From JBOGGN01 sp050744165 (GTDB lineage Bacteria; Actinomycetota; Acidimicrobiia; Acidimicrobiales; Palsa-688): a DNA stretch of 7,542 nucleotides. The translations under genes and the position numbers were made by a program. The notes beneath the pieces are model-generated. The model worked only from the letters and a program-made list of their open reading frames with translations, had not been told where the DNA came from and did no database searches. This document shows positions 1-7,542 of the stretch, one piece after another. The stretch lies in NCBI GenBank assembly GCA_050744165.1, contig JBOGGN010000480.1, positions 1-7,542 of the forward strand, in the 5' to 3' direction. The stretch's first letter is position 1, and every line of letters starts with the position of its first letter.

Positions 1-24
1 TAACCCGCGTGGGGACGCGGGTTA
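1..24. terminator. Perfect 10-bp hairpin at window edge, possible terminator
   Basis: TAACCCGCGT at 1-10 is the exact reverse complement of ACGCGGGTTA at 15-24, with a GGGG loop. No T-run follows, so it is not a classical intrinsic terminator. Actinobacterial terminators often lack the U-tract, so this could end a gene lying left of the window. The arms begin and end with TAA/TTA, so either strand could supply a stop codon. A protein-binding palindrome is the alternative reading. Confidence 0.45.
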
Positions 25-41
25 TCCGACCCACCCCGGGT

Positions 42-116
42 GGCTGCGATGCAGGCGGCTGCGACGCGGGTGGCTGCCACGCTGGTGGCTGCGACGCAGG
101 CGGCCGCCATGCCAGC
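42..116. repeat. Five imperfect 15-bp tandem repeats
   Basis: Five consecutive 15-bp units start at 42, 57, 72, 87 and 102, with consensus GGCTGCGACGCAGGC. Units 1 and 4 differ at one position; units 3 and 5 are more diverged. The period is a multiple of three, so one frame reads Gly-Gly-Cys-(Asp/His)-Ala repeatedly. No start codon with a ribosome binding site precedes it, and I treat it as non-coding. Each unit also contains short self-complementary GC stretches such as CTGC/GCAG. Confidence 0.8.
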
Positions 117-230
117 GGCGCCTGCCAGGGAGAGGAGTTGAAGGGGGTCATCGCCGGGGGGAGATCGGGAACCGCGCCAATTGTCGACATTCTCCGTGCC
201 GACCTTGAACCGCCTGCCGACTCGGGACGG

Positions 231-330
231 AAGCGCCCGCCAAAACCCGAAGCGCCCGCCGCCCGCCGGAACAGCCCGCCGGAACCCGAAGCGCCCGCCC
301 GGGGACCGAAGCGCCCGCCGCAAGCGCCCG
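231..330. repeat. Dispersed 11-bp repeats, AAGCGCCCGCC
   Basis: The word AAGCGCCCGCC occurs exactly at 231-241, 250-260, 289-299 and 309-319. A truncated AAGCGCCCG follows at 322-330. The spacing is irregular (19, 39, 20 and 13 bp), so this is a cluster of a repeated word and not a simple tandem array. Most copies are preceded by CCG or ACGG. It may have spread by slippage or could bind a protein; no function can be assigned. Confidence 0.75.
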
Positions 331-351
331 TGGGAGCGGTCATACTCAGAG

Positions 352-376
352 AAGTTGCGCGCCATCCGCGCAACTT
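352..376. promoter_or_regulatory. Perfect 10-bp palindrome upstream of lon, candidate operator
   Basis: AAGTTGCGCG (352-361) and CGCGCAACTT (367-376) are exact reverse complements around the 5-nt centre CCATC. It lies directly before the candidate -35 element of lon and about 70 bp before the lon start. This is where an operator or the terminator of another transcript would sit. It does not match the HAIR (HspR) or CIRCE (HrcA) heat-shock operators as I know them. No T-run follows it. Confidence 0.5.
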
Positions 377-377
377 T

Positions 378-404
378 GGAACAAACAAGTCCCACCCCGG
401 CGTT
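378..404 (+). promoter_or_regulatory. Candidate ECF (SigR/SigH-like) promoter of lon
   Basis: GGAAC at 378-382 is followed, after 19 nt, by GTT at 402-404. The GGAA(T/C)-N18-19-GTT arrangement is that of actinobacterial SigR/SigH-type ECF promoters, which respond to thiol-oxidative and heat stress. In Streptomyces coelicolor the SigR regulon is known to include protein-quality-control genes, lon among them. The implied transcript would begin near 410-415, giving a leader of about 30 nt before the ATG at 444. I saw no convincing housekeeping -35/-10 pair in the same place. The element is short, so chance occurrence is possible. Confidence 0.45.
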
Positions 405-443
405 ACCCTTATTCCACTTACACCGTTACAGAAGCAGGTGGTC

Positions 444-2936
<2,493 letters not shown>

Positions 2937-2946
2937 AACCAGCCGG

Positions 2947-2998
2947 GAAAAGGCCTCCCCTTCCCCGGCTCCCTCCGCCCGGAAGGGGAGGCCTTTTC
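2947..2998. terminator. Strong bidirectional intrinsic terminator after lon
   Basis: An 18-bp perfect inverted repeat has arms at 2947-2964 and 2981-2998 around a 16-nt loop. The arms are GAAAAGGCCTCCCCTTCC and its exact reverse complement. The stem base carries AAAA on the left and TTTT on the right, so it can terminate transcription from either side. It begins 10 nt after the lon stop codon, ends the lon transcript, and separates lon from hup. Confidence 0.9.
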
Positions 2999-3050
2999 GC
3001 GCTCGGGAGCGTCGTTCGGCCGAAAACCCTTGCCCGAGTAGCACCATCGC

Positions 3051-3078
3051 TTGCGTTGCCGTGAAAAACCCTTATGCT
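3051..3078 (+). promoter_or_regulatory. Candidate housekeeping promoter of the HU gene
   Basis: TTGCGT (3051-3056) and TATGCT (3073-3078) are separated by 16 nt and resemble primary-sigma -35 and -10 boxes; TATGCT fits the actinobacterial TANNNT pattern. Transcription would begin near 3085, leaving a leader of about 68 nt. The 10-bp palindrome TTCGGCCGAA (3015-3024) lies upstream and could be an operator. A near-repeat GAAAACCCTT / GAAAAACCCTT at 3022 and 3063 brackets the -35 element. Confidence 0.4.
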
Positions 3079-3082
3079 GCAA

Positions 3083-3134
3083 GGGAACATTTGTTGCCCG
3101 TCCAAACAAGTCGTCTGGCAGTGGGCAACTTCCC
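3083..3134 (+). other. Potential leader hairpin in the HU mRNA
   Basis: GTTGCCC (3093-3099) pairs exactly with GGGCAAC (3123-3129). An outer GGGAA (3083-3087) can pair with TTCCC (3130-3134) across a 5-nt bulge on the left side. The structure ends 6 nt before the AGGAGG ribosome binding site, so folding could influence access to it. The proposal rests on complementarity alone and its stability was not computed. Confidence 0.35.
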
Positions 3135-3140
3135 AGAGCG

Positions 3141-3146
3141 AGGAGG
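3141..3146 (+). promoter_or_regulatory. Ribosome binding site of the HU gene
   Basis: AGGAGG, a full anti-16S match, lies 6 nt before the GTG at 3153. It decides the start: the frame is open back to 3051, but the extra residues it would add look nothing like HU. Confidence 0.85.
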
Positions 3147-3152
3147 CAATTG

Positions 3153-3491
3153 GTGAATAGATCGGAGCTGGTCGAGGCGGTCGGAGCAGCCACCGGGCTG
3201 GACAAGCACCAGTCGGAAGGCGCCGTCAAGGCGCTGGTGGACAGCGTTGTGGCCGAGATCAAGGCCGGCGAGAAGGTGCAGATCTTCGGGTTCGGCACCT
3301 TCACCCCGACCTCGCGTGCCGCCCGTGTGGGCCGCAACCCGCAGACCGGCGAGGCCGTCAACATCGCCGCCAGCACCGGGATCCGTTTCGCACCCGCCGC
3401 CTCCGTGAAGGCCGCCCTCAACCCGCCCCCGGCCAAGAAGGCCGCCAAGAAAGCGGCACCGGCAGCCAAGAAGCCGGCCAAGAAGAAGTAG
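3153..3491 (+). CDS. hup: HU-family nucleoid protein with lysine-rich tail
   Basis: HU proteins are small dimeric architectural proteins that bend and compact DNA. The 112-residue product starts MNRSELVEAVGAATG, the usual HU helix 1. It continues with FGFGTF (45-50) and the DNA-arm tip RNPQTG (61-66), whose Pro63 is the residue that intercalates into the minor groove. The HU core ends near residue 90. A tail of about 22 residues (91-112) follows, made only of Pro, Ala and Lys with nine lysines, including AKK repeats. Such tails are known from actinobacterial HupB/HupS and resemble histone H1 tails; here it is short compared with mycobacterial HupB. The GTG start is set by AGGAGG 6 nt upstream. 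The gene stands alone between two strong inverted repeats, so it is probably monocistronic. Confidence 0.95.
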   Translation: MNRSELVEAVGAATGLDKHQSEGAVKALVDSVVAEIKAGEKVQIFGFGTFTPTSRAARVGRNPQTGEAVNIAASTGIRFAPAASVKAALNPPPAKKAAKKAAPAAKKPAKKK

Positions 3492-3498
3492 CAATCCC

Positions 3499-3546
3499 GG
3501 GTGCCACCGATTGCCGGCGGGTTCGGATTGACAATCGGTGGCACCC
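3499..3546. terminator. 15-bp inverted repeat after the HU gene, probable terminator
   Basis: GGGTGCCACCGATTG (3499-3513) is the exact reverse complement of 3532-3546, with an 18-nt loop. It starts 8 nt after the HU stop codon, where a terminator belongs. No T-run follows, so it is either a U-tract-less actinobacterial terminator or a transcript-stabilising or protein-binding element. TTGACA at 3528-3533 straddles the loop and right arm, but no matching -10 was found at proper distance. Confidence 0.65.
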
Positions 3547-3570
3547 ATTCGGTGGCCGCGGGGCAACGGC

Positions 3571-3575
3571 GAGGA
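3571..3575 (+). promoter_or_regulatory. Ribosome binding site that sets the oxygenase start
   Basis: GAGGA lies 7 nt before GTG3583. The upstream in-frame GTG at 3538 is inside the right arm of the preceding inverted repeat and has no such site, so 3583 is preferred. Confidence 0.6.
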
Positions 3576-3582
3576 TACGGTC

Positions 3583-4614
3583 GTGTGTGTGGACCTGGTC
3601 CCCGTGATCGACCTGAACGCGGCCGACGCCGCCGCCCGGATCGACGCCGCCTGCCGGGACGTCGGCTTCATGGCCGTCTCGGGACACCGCGTGCCCGGCT
3701 CGGTGATCGCCGACATGCTGAAGGCAACCTCCGAATTTTTCACCCTTCCCCTTGAAGAGAAGTTGGCGTGGCGGTCACCCAGCCCCGAGATCAACCGTGG
3801 TTATGCGGCCAAGGGAACTGAGGGCCTCGGGTACAGCCTTGGTGAGACGGTGCCCCCGGATCTTTTCGAGGCGTTCAACATCGGCGCTGAGGACATTCCC
3901 CGCGACGATCCCGTGTATCAGGCGGAGGGGCATCGGTTATTCGCCCCCAACATCTGGCCGGAGTATCCCGCAGCCGTCGAACTGCGGCCCGCCCTGACCG
4001 CCTACTTTTCGGCCGTTCGCCGATTGGCCCATAGGCTGACCGGCTTGTTTGCGACGGCGCTGGGGCTCGAACCCACTTTTTTCGAATCCCGCACCGACCA
4101 CTCGACCGACACCCTCCGGGTCAACCACTACCACCGGGGTCCAGGGGAACCGGATCCGTTGGAGGGCCAGCAGCGAATGGGCGCCCACACGGACTACGGC
4201 ATCGTGACGGTGCTCTATGCAGAGCCAGTGCCGGGGCTGCAGATCGTCGGGCCCGACGGCCAGTGGTATGACGTGATGCCCACACCGGGGACCTTTCTGG
4301 TCAATCTCGGCGACCTCCTGGCTGAATGGACGAACGACCACTGGCGCTCGACGCTGCACCGCGTGGTCCCTCCACCCCGACATGAGAACGGCCCCGCCAC
4401 CCGACGTTCGGTCGCGTTCTTCCACGACGGCAACTACGACGCCGTGATCGAATGCCTGCCGACGTGTTGCTCACCCGAAAATCCGCCCCGGTATCCCACG
4501 GTGCGGGCGGGAGAGCATCTGATGGCGAAGTTGTTGGGCCCGCGGACCCTGTCTGTGTCCGACGCCACCTCCACCGCCGGAGACCGCTTGCGGGGGCCGG
4601 CGCGTCTCGCCTAG
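3583..4614 (+). CDS. Isopenicillin-N-synthase-type Fe(II)/2-oxoglutarate oxygenase
   Basis: This is a soluble non-haem iron oxygenase, expected to couple O2 and usually 2-oxoglutarate to oxidation of a small molecule; the substrate cannot be read from sequence. In the 343-residue product the N-terminal DIOX_N domain opens with VPVIDL and contains VGFMAVSGH. A signature near NRGYAAKG follows. The C-terminal jelly-roll supplies the iron ligands His202 and Asp204 (HTD) and His259 (LHRVV), plus the RxS pair Arg274/Ser276 that binds the 2-oxoglutarate carboxylate. The catalytic set is therefore complete. Length is normal for the IPNS/gibberellin-oxidase-like superfamily. GTG3583 is chosen from GAGGA 7 nt upstream. 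By eye, codons are less G/C-biased at third positions than in lon (more TTT, TAT and GTT), which may indicate separate ancestry. It ends tail-to-tail with the acyltransferase, and the two stop codons overlap. Confidence 0.88.
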   Translation: MCVDLVPVIDLNAADAAARIDAACRDVGFMAVSGHRVPGSVIADMLKATSEFFTLPLEEKLAWRSPSPEINRGYAAKGTEGLGYSLGETVPPDLFEAFNIGAEDIPRDDPVYQAEGHRLFAPNIWPEYPAAVELRPALTAYFSAVRRLAHRLTGLFATALGLEPTFFESRTDHSTDTLRVNHYHRGPGEPDPLEGQQRMGAHTDYGIVTVLYAEPVPGLQIVGPDGQWYDVMPTPGTFLVNLGDLLAEWTNDHWRSTLHRVVPPPRHENGPATRRSVAFFHDGNYDAVIECLPTCCSPENPPRYPTVRAGEHLMAKLLGPRTLSVSDATSTAGDRLRGPARLA

Positions 4615-6074
4615 GACTCGGCCGGTACGCGGGCCGGAGGCCGGCTCTGCATGGAGTGGACCAGCTCGCCGAGCGCCCGGTGCAACCCGGAGACCAACTC
4701 GGCCGGGTCGGGTACCGACTCCGCCATCGCAAAGATGCCGAAGGTCAGCTCATCGGCAAGGTCGAGGCACAGGATCGAAAGCCCCTGGCGGTTGGCCGGC
4801 ACGGCGGTGATGAACAGCTCCGTGACTTGCCAGCGGCCGGAAGGCACCGCCAAGGCCAGCGGTTCCGCGGGACCGCGAAGGTTCGACAGTGAAAGGTTGA
4901 ACCGGACGTGGTTGGGGTCGGCGGCGTCCCGGCGCTCCTTGCGCACCGCCGACGCGGTGACGAATGGAGGGAGAACGTTCATCCAGTCCTCGAACAGCGT
5001 GACGCCCATGAGGGCCAGCTGGATTTTCGACTCCTGAGTGACCTCGCTGATCCTCTGCAACCGCTGCCAGGGATCGGCGATATCGGTGGCCAGGGTGGTC
5101 GACAGCCCAGTCCAACGGTTGCCGTGGCGCCGGCTGTCGGCCGGATCGACGGCGACAGGGAGCGCACCTACCAGCGGCTTCAGTGGCAGTTGGCCGCGGA
5201 CCTCGAGGTAGTCGCGGAGGGCACCTGCGCACAGCGCCAGGGCGACATCGTTGACCGTCGTGCCCGCGGCGTCCTTGATGGCCTTTATGTCGGCCAGCGG
5301 CAGGTAGGCCCGGGCGAAGCGCCGTCCCGGCCCCTGGGGGCAGTTGATCACGCACGCCGGGGTGTCGGGACCCGGAGTGGGGATGGTGACCGCTCCCGTC
5401 TTCTGGCGGGCCTTCACCTTGGCCCCGCCCCGCATGGAGCGCCACAGGAGCTTCGGGAACCGGAAGTTGTTGCGGATCCCGGCTGCCATGCCCCCGAGGA
5501 ACAGCCGGAAGCCGCCGGGCTCACGGCCGGGCCGTGCCCCTGCCGCCCCGGCCGGCCCTATGGACGCGGCGGGCGTCTCGCCGAAGAGCACCGAAACGAG
5601 GTTGGTCACCGCCAAGCCGTCCATCAGCGCGTGATGGACCTGAAACAGGATCGCTTGGTGCCCATCTTGCAGCCCGTTTGCCAGGGTGATGCGCCACAGC
5701 GGGCGGGAGCGATCCAAGGGTTGCTCCGAACGGGCCTCGACAAGGGCGTCAAGCTGGGCCGGCCCTCCGGGAGCCGGGAGCGTCACCGCGTCCAGGTGGC
5801 GGGAGAGGTCGAAGTCGGGGTCGTCGAACGCCACCGGGTGGGCCAGACCTAGGGGCACTTGCTTGATCCGCCAGCGCAGCGCCGGGAACAGGTGGATCCG
5901 GGCGCTGAGGTACTCGGTGAGCTCCTCCAGGCTGATATTGACGCCAGCCGGAGCCCCGCCTTTCCCCGGCTCCGGGCTGAGGACCACGATCGCCAGGTAG
6001 TGCATCGGCTGACCGTCGGCCTCGGCCAGGAGGAAGAAGTCGTCGTTGCCCCCCAGCCGGTGAAGGCGCCTCAT
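4611..6074 (-). CDS. WS/DGAT family wax ester synthase / diacylglycerol acyltransferase
   Basis: Enzymes of this family transfer fatty acyl groups from acyl-CoA to diacylglycerol or long-chain alcohols, making storage triacylglycerol or wax esters at the cytoplasmic membrane. The 487-residue product shows the catalytic HHALMDG (147-153), a match to HHxxxDG with general base His148 and Asp152. It also has PLW at 125-127, the GTTVND block with Asn275/Asp276, and SNLRGP at 397-402 in the C-terminal DUF1298-like domain. Length is typical, so the enzyme looks intact. ATG6074 overlaps the upstream stop codon as ATGA, and GAAGGG lies 8 nt before it (plus-strand 6083-6088), so translation is probably coupled. 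Residues 168-186 form a Gly/Ala/Pro-rich linker. Preference for diacylglycerol or alcohol cannot be told from sequence. Confidence 0.93.
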   Translation of the reverse strand: MRRLHRLGGNDDFFLLAEADGQPMHYLAIVVLSPEPGKGGAPAGVNISLEELTEYLSARIHLFPALRWRIKQVPLGLAHPVAFDDPDFDLSRHLDAVTLPAPGGPAQLDALVEARSEQPLDRSRPLWRITLANGLQDGHQAILFQVHHALMDGLAVTNLVSVLFGETPAASIGPAGAAGARPGREPGGFRLFLGGMAAGIRNNFRFPKLLWRSMRGGAKVKARQKTGAVTIPTPGPDTPACVINCPQGPGRRFARAYLPLADIKAIKDAAGTTVNDVALALCAGALRDYLEVRGQLPLKPLVGALPVAVDPADSRRHGNRWTGLSTTLATDIADPWQRLQRISEVTQESKIQLALMGVTLFEDWMNVLPPFVTASAVRKERRDAADPNHVRFNLSLSNLRGPAEPLALAVPSGRWQVTELFITAVPANRQGLSILCLDLADELTFGIFAMAESVPDPAELVSGLHRALGELVHSMQSRPPARVPAES

Positions 6075-7207
6075 TGTGAGAACCCTTCGATCTCTCGGGC
6101 GCCCTGGCCCGCTCCGGCCACCCCCGCAGTGGTGAGGAAGCGGGCGCCAAGGTGGGTCTCGGGTTGCTCCCCGCAGGCCGCGAGGACCGCCCGCCGCACG
6201 GTTGCGACCTGGGTCGTGGCGACCGCTGCCAGCATCGCCCGCGAGGAAACGGCCCTGGCCCCGAGGGCGCCGGCGGCTCGGGCGGCAATGACAAACCTGT
6301 CGGTCACAACCGGCGCCCGCTGCCTGATGGCGGCGGCGTGGGACGCATCGAGCAGGGAACCGACGCGCTGGGGAAGGTCCGTAACCGGCGACTCCACCTC
6401 CGACGAGGCAAAGAGGCCGAAGCCCTCTTCCGCCAAGGCGTCCTCAGTCACGGCCGGTTCCCACACCGTCGGAGCCGGGCTACCGGGAGGGACACGCAGC
6501 GTCACCAGCACCAGGCGGAACCCATGGTGGGCGGCGTCCAGCCGTACCTCATGCAGGGACCCCTCGCCCAGGGCGCCGGGACGGGCGAGAGCGACGTAGC
6601 CCTCGGCTGTCGATACGCATACCTGGTGATCGGCGGCGCTGCCGCTCGCCTCGTCGAGGGCGGTCACCAGTTCCGCCGGTGAAAGGGCGGGGCCCGACCC
6701 CGAGCGGGCGGACAGCCCGCTGACAGCCCAAGCGACCGCGGCCCGGACGGAGGCGTCAACACCGAGGCCCACACCGGTAGGCACGTCGGTCACCCGAAGC
6801 AGGTCGAGGCCGCAGTCAAGGTGTCCCCGTCGCGCCAAAGTCCGGACGACCGCGGCGATGCTGGCCGCCTCCTTGGGCGCGTCGGCGTCGGTGCCCTCGT
6901 CGTCGAGTGTCAGGTCCGTGGTCTCGTCACCCGAGCCAAGAAGATGGATCCGCAGGGCGCGGTCCTCCCTGGCGCGGGCGGCCACCATCGCCCGCCAGTG
7001 GGTCGCGAGGCTGAGCGACGGTCCCTGCCGCCGCCCACCGAGCAGGACCAGGGTGCTTGGTGCGTGCCACACCGAAGCCGTGTCGGCGTCGAAGGCCCGG
7101 TTGAAACAGAGGGCCACCAGCCGGGCCCGCAGGTATCGCTGGTCGTCGATGTGGGCGTCGGGGCCGACCGCGCCCAGCATCGCGGGAGGGGACGGGGCAG
7201 GGCTCAC
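6071..7207 (-). CDS. Degenerate galactokinase-like GHMP-family protein
   Basis: The 378-residue product has the length and motif order of galactokinase, but its signature motifs are changed. The sugar-binding motif, normally APGRVNLIGEHTDY, reads APSTLVLLGGRRQ from residue 49, so the canonical Glu, His and Asp become Gly58, Arg59 and Gln61. The ATP-binding PxGxGLSSSA motif reads PTGVGLGVDA (143-152), replacing the three serines. The third motif GALGARMTGxGFG reads GALGARAVSSRAM (313-325), losing the glycines. LLDASHAA (285-292) matches the galactokinase LMNESHASL block. Asp193 may correspond to the catalytic Asp. GTG7207 overlaps the previous gene's stop as GTGA and gives a normal family length; ATG7180 is an alternative. 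The frame is intact with native codon bias, so this is not a decaying gene. I infer a pseudokinase or altered-activity protein. The family assignment comes from motif recall, not a database search. Confidence 0.7.
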   Translation of the reverse strand: MSPAPSPPAMLGAVGPDAHIDDQRYLRARLVALCFNRAFDADTASVWHAPSTLVLLGGRRQGPSLSLATHWRAMVAARAREDRALRIHLLGSGDETTDLTLDDEGTDADAPKEAASIAAVVRTLARRGHLDCGLDLLRVTDVPTGVGLGVDASVRAAVAWAVSGLSARSGSGPALSPAELVTALDEASGSAADHQVCVSTAEGYVALARPGALGEGSLHEVRLDAAHHGFRLVLVTLRVPPGSPAPTVWEPAVTEDALAEEGFGLFASSEVESPVTDLPQRVGSLLDASHAAAIRQRAPVVTDRFVIAARAAGALGARAVSSRAMLAAVATTQVATVRRAVLAACGEQPETHLGARFLTTAGVAGAGQGAREIEGFSQ

Positions 7208-7461
7208 GGGGCGACCGGTTGCTTGCGCGCCACCAGCCGGTAGGCGGTGGTCTTGCCTCGCCGGCGCAGCGGGATGGCAACCAGCGGGTCGATCACCGCG
7301 GCGAGGATCCCCACCGGGATCGCCACGATCAGCGCCAGGCCGCGGACGACCTGGCGTCGGAGCCCGGGAGCGGACGGCCGCCACGGCGTGTTCGGCTCCC
7401 CAGTCAGGCGGTGCGCCAGCAGGTAGACGGCGGCGATGAGATCCGGTGGGGCGGCCTTCAT
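7204..7461 (-). CDS. Small predicted membrane protein, function unknown
   Basis: I do not recognise this 85-residue protein. Residues 39-65 form a long hydrophobic segment (LALIVAIPVGILAAVIDPL at its core), long enough for one membrane span. It is followed by RRRGK, which by the positive-inside rule would put the C-terminus in the cytoplasm. The first 35 residues are mildly amphipathic and proline-containing, with no cleavable signal peptide. ATG7461 is chosen from AAAGG about 6 nt upstream; a TTG at 7515 would add 18 residues but has no clear binding site. It is the first gene of the operon visible here, and its stop codon overlaps the next start by 4 nt (GTGA). Nothing recognisable was seen in the 81 bp between it and the right edge. 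Confidence 0.65.
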   Translation of the reverse strand: MKAAPPDLIAAVYLLAHRLTGEPNTPWRPSAPGLRRQVVRGLALIVAIPVGILAAVIDPLVAIPLRRRGKTTAYRLVARKQPVAP

Positions 7462-7542
7462 GTCCCGCCTTTCGCCGAGGATGGTAAGCCCCCGCTCGCA
7501 GAGCGCCCCCTTCAAGTTGGCGATCGGAACGAAGTGTTGGTG

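Larger units (their letters stand above)
1..443. other. Repeat-rich intergenic region upstream of lon
   Basis: No convincing gene is seen here. The lon reading frame stays open back to the left edge, but its translation before position 444 is low-complexity: Gly/Cys/Asp/His/Ala repeats, then Pro/Arg/Lys/Glu-rich sequence. It resembles no Lon N-terminus and is best explained as GC-rich DNA lacking stop codons. The region contains an edge hairpin (1-24), a 15-bp tandem repeat (42-116), an 11-bp repeated word (231-330), a palindrome (352-376) and a candidate promoter (378-404). The sequence becomes less GC-rich from about 341 onward, as expected where promoter DNA begins. Confidence 0.7.

Noticed and set aside
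42..330. CRISPR array
   Set aside because: The repeats are 11-15 bp, either contiguous or irregularly spaced, with no unique spacers of constant length and no cas genes.
9..443. In-frame N-terminal extension of Lon by 145 residues
   Set aside because: The extension is low-complexity repeat translation with no ribosome binding site, and the normal Lon N-terminus begins right after ATG444. A stop-free frame is expected in such GC-rich DNA.
3528..3533. TTGACA as a -35 box for the oxygenase
   Set aside because: No acceptable -10 lies 15-19 nt downstream, and the hexamer is part of an inverted repeat, which explains its presence.
4908..5852. 314-codon plus-strand open frame opposite the acyltransferase
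   Set aside because: It is antisense to the catalytic HHALMDG region, has low-information composition, and shows no ribosome binding site.
7208..7384. Upstream extension of the galactokinase-like gene
   Set aside because: The added 59 residues are Pro/Arg/Gly-rich and overlap the membrane protein gene in another frame. GTG7207 gives a normal family length and a GTGA overlap.

Overview
The window is high-GC DNA with strong G/C preference at third codon positions and frequent GTG starts. It carries an HU protein with a Lys/Ala-rich C-terminal tail and a wax ester synthase/diacylglycerol acyltransferase (WS/DGAT). Together these suggest an actinobacterium (Actinomycetota), but no species can be named from the sequence alone.

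Layout, left to right. Positions 1-443 hold no convincing gene. They contain a perfect 10-bp hairpin at the left edge, five imperfect 15-bp GC-rich tandem repeats, scattered copies of an 11-bp GC-rich word, a second perfect 10-bp palindrome, and a candidate ECF-type (SigR/SigH-like) promoter. Next come an ATP-dependent Lon protease (444-2936, +), a strong bidirectional terminator (2947-2998), an HU-type nucleoid protein (3153-3491, +), a 15-bp inverted repeat (3499-3546), and an isopenicillin-N-synthase-type Fe(II)/2-oxoglutarate oxygenase (3583-4614, +). The right half is a tight minus-strand operon read from right to left: an 85-residue predicted membrane protein (7204-7461), a galactokinase-shaped protein (6071-7207), and a WS/DGAT acyltransferase (4611-6074). 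Each junction inside this operon is a 4-nt start/stop overlap. The operon ends tail-to-tail with the oxygenase; the two stop codons interlock within a single CTAG.

Functionally, Lon (protein quality control) and HU (nucleoid architecture) are housekeeping genes. Their upstream regions look regulated, with palindromes, a stress-type promoter candidate and a structured leader. The minus-strand operon pairs neutral-lipid synthesis with an apparently degenerate GHMP kinase. That protein keeps the length and overall pattern of galactokinase, but all three signature motifs are altered. It is the most unusual item in the window, and its translational coupling to a WS/DGAT hints at a non-catalytic or altered-substrate role. 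I see no mobile element, CRISPR array, tRNA or rRNA.
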